Positions 5,645 through 7,103 of a stretch of DNA of 7,103 nucleotides are shown piece by piece. The stretch's first letter is position 1. Every line of letters starts with the position of its first letter. A program made the position numbers and the translations under genes. Below the pieces are notes generated by a model. It saw only the letters and a list, made by a program, of their open reading frames with translations. It was not told the origin of the DNA and searched no databases. Source of the stretch: Gammaproteobacteria bacterium (lineage in GTDB: Bacteria; Pseudomonadota; Gammaproteobacteria; Steroidobacterales; Steroidobacteraceae); NCBI GenBank assembly GCA_028293725.1, contig JAQGOE010000134.1, forward strand, positions 1 to 7,103, given 5' to 3'.

Positions 5645-6295
5645 ATGAGCGTACATAAGGGTCATTTTGAAAGGTTGCGGCGTGCTCTGGCAGCCAGCGT
5701 AGTGGCGCTGCTCGCGGTCGCACCTGCGCTAGCAGCTGAACCCGCTACACCAGCGGCCTCTCGCTATGTGCCCACGATGGCGGATTATCTGGGCGTTTAC
5801 GACGTACTCCAGCGCTATCGCTTCGGAGTGGAAAAGCACGACCACAAGGCGCTTGAAAGCGCCTTTTGGGAAGACGGCGCCGATATCGCCGTGCCCAACC
5901 CGGGCCAGGAGATCCGTATGCCCCTGAATGGAAGTCCCCCACCGCAGGCTCCCGCTGGACAGCCCGGTCCTAACACTGGGCCACCACTGGGTATGGGGCC
6001 ACCGCCCGGTTCCAATGCCGGACCGGCTGGCCCTGGGGGTGGTGGGGGCGAAGTCTGGCACTTACCGTTGGACAGCTACATCCACTTCGAGAGCGCGACC
6101 CGAGCCACGCACTACGAATACTTTCTCAGTATTTATCCTCAACCAGAAAAGAAAGCGGAAGGCGATAACCCGGGAAACATGCAAAACTCCAGAACTTCGA
6201 TCGTCGGGTGGCCGGGCCACTACGAAGACATCCTGGAGAAGCGCCATGGCGAGTGGCGGATCCTGCAGCGCAAATCCATGATCAACCAAAAGTGA
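5645..6295 (+). CDS. Second secreted SnoaL/NTF2-like protein, paralogue of the first gene
   Basis: A 216-residue exported SnoaL-like protein. Residues 1-31 are a signal peptide (LRRALAASVVALLAVAPALA). The mature part shows the same blocks as the 127-714 product: YVPTMADY, GVEKHDHKALESAFWEDGADI (61-81, given here as the KHD and SAFWEDG blocks), FESATRATHYEYF (148-160) and GHYEDILEKRHGEW (191-204). A Pro/Gly/Ala-rich segment at 96-135, longer than in the paralogue, sits at the same place, between the first half of the fold and the VWH strand. A GTG at 5612 overlapping the previous stop is in frame, but GAGGT at 5632-5636 is eight bases before ATG 5645 and a normal signal peptide starts there. 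It is the last gene of the unit and meets the convergent hydrolase gene after 30 bases. Ligand and reaction are unknown. Confidence 0.85.
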   Translation: MSVHKGHFERLRRALAASVVALLAVAPALAAEPATPAASRYVPTMADYLGVYDVLQRYRFGVEKHDHKALESAFWEDGADIAVPNPGQEIRMPLNGSPPPQAPAGQPGPNTGPPLGMGPPPGSNAGPAGPGGGGGEVWHLPLDSYIHFESATRATHYEYFLSIYPQPEKKAEGDNPGNMQNSRTSIVGWPGHYEDILEKRHGEWRILQRKSMINQK

Positions 6296-6325
6296 ATACG
6301 ATCCGCGCGTTCGCGAGAGCCGGTG

Positions 6326-7103
6326 TTACTGCCGGATGATTGAGCTCATCACGATAGCTTCGATGGTCCGCTGCAGCGGGGCTGCCTGCGGACCGATCAA
6401 GGGCACCATCGAAACGATGGCAATGCGCTCCTCGGGAACCGCCCAGAAGAGGCGCGTACCGTCACCGACCCAGCCGAAGCTGCCGACGGGCAAACGGGTG
6501 CCCGCCACATCGGGGATGGCGACGCTCAAAAAGCCGAAGCCGAACTCGAGGCCTTCAACCGGCAGTCCCAACAGCGGATAGCCTCCCATGACGAGCGGAC
6601 CGATCTGGTTGGATGCCATCTGCTTGACGGTGTCCGGCTTCAGGTATTGCCGGCCATTGAAGCTGCCATTGTTCGCCAGCATGCGTGCAAACAGTGAGTA
6701 GTCGCCGACCGTAGTCCAGAGTCCAGCGGAGCCACTGAAGTCCGTCACTTTTTCAGCGATCGTCAGAGGAACTCCTGGCGCATACGGCACCGCTCGCGCC
6801 GTCGAGTCACGCTTGACGCCGAAGTCCGTGTCGTTCATCCGCAGCGGCCCTAACAATCGCTGCTGCAAGAACTGCCTGAAATTCATGCCGGAGGCGACTT
6901 CGACGACCCGCGCGACGACCTCAAAGCCAAAACTGTTGCTGTATGCCCAGCGCGATCCCGGCTGAAACTCGAGCGGAACAGTTGCCAGCTTCGGAACGAA
7001 GGTCGCCAGGGTGCCCGTGGGCTCACGACGAGGGAATGCGTTATCGACGCCGTAGATCTGGATACCTGAAGTGTGGGTCAGCAGCATCCTCACCGTAATG
7101 GGC
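6326..7103 (-). CDS. Beta-lactamase-fold serine hydrolase (5' end outside window)
   Basis: The gene runs leftwards and enters from the right edge; 258 C-terminal residues are visible. The frame is open to the edge and starts PITVRMLLTHTSG, the classic core motif of class C beta-lactamase-related hydrolases (AmpC/EstB-like esterases and peptidases). The SxxK nucleophile motif would lie upstream, outside the window. Tyr-Ser-Asn (visible residues 54-56, about 6935-6943, in WAYSNSFGF) is the second catalytic motif, followed by LLGPLRMNDTDF and GSAGLWTTVGDYSLFARML. The third motif, normally KTG or HTG/WGG, appears as FGWVGDGTRLFW. These enzymes cleave esters, amides or peptides; the substrate cannot be read from sequence. 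It converges on the SnoaL-like gene, so it is not part of the + strand units. Confidence 0.9.
   Translation of the reverse strand, partial: PITVRMLLTHTSGIQIYGVDNAFPRREPTGTLATFVPKLATVPLEFQPGSRWAYSNSFGFEVVARVVEVASGMNFRQFLQQRLLGPLRMNDTDFGVKRDSTARAVPYAPGVPLTIAEKVTDFSGSAGLWTTVGDYSLFARMLANNGSFNGRQYLKPDTVKQMASNQIGPLVMGGYPLLGLPVEGLEFGFGFLSVAIPDVAGTRLPVGSFGWVGDGTRLFWAVPEERIAIVSMVPLIGPQAAPLQRTIEAIVMSSIIRQ

Noticed and set aside
6304..6335. Bidirectional terminator between the convergent genes
   Set aside because: Only 4-bp arms could be found (CGCG/CGCG, CCGG/CCGG) and no T-run on either strand, too weak to call.

Overview
The window comes from a high-GC bacterium, most likely a proteobacterium (a gammaproteobacterium or a relative with many periplasmic proteins). 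The clues are strong third-position GC, clear Shine-Dalgarno sites, Sec-type signal peptides, a YceI / cytochrome b561 pair and a diheme c-type cytochrome. I cannot name a species from the sequence. Eight complete genes lie on the + strand. They are followed by a convergent, 5'-truncated serine hydrolase gene on the - strand that runs off the right edge. A short C-terminal tail of another + strand gene probably enters from the left.

Layout: (1) 127-714, a secreted SnoaL/NTF2-like protein ending in a tight GC stem-loop. (2) 851-1474, a YceI-family lipocalin-like periplasmic protein behind an AT-rich promoter region with two inverted repeats. (3) 1573-3990, an apparent operon of a cytochrome b561-type membrane protein, a membrane-anchored diheme cytochrome c (CcoP/FixP-like arrangement) and a membrane-anchored parvulin/SurA-like protein; the last two overlap by 4 bases. 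A stem-loop with four GTTC repeats follows. (4) 4141-6295, a second unit with a DUF6152-type small secreted protein, a 314-residue secreted protein with the GHWEGDTLVVET signature, and a second SnoaL-like protein paralogous to the first gene. (5) 6326-7103 (-), a beta-lactamase-fold serine hydrolase.

Almost every product is predicted to be exported or membrane-bound. YceI proteins bind polyisoprenoid or quinone-like lipids, b561 proteins move electrons between quinol and a periplasmic partner, and the diheme cytochrome could take those electrons on. The SnoaL-like and DUF6152/WEGDTLVV proteins could handle a small hydrophobic substrate. That joint role is inference.

The most striking feature is that six of the eight complete products, from five different families, carry a proline/glycine/alanine-rich low-complexity segment inserted in a loop or added as a C-terminal tail. 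The two SnoaL paralogues that bracket the set both have one. This points to a locally shared property, possibly a common assembly or a shared binding partner, and is the best candidate here for an undescribed system.
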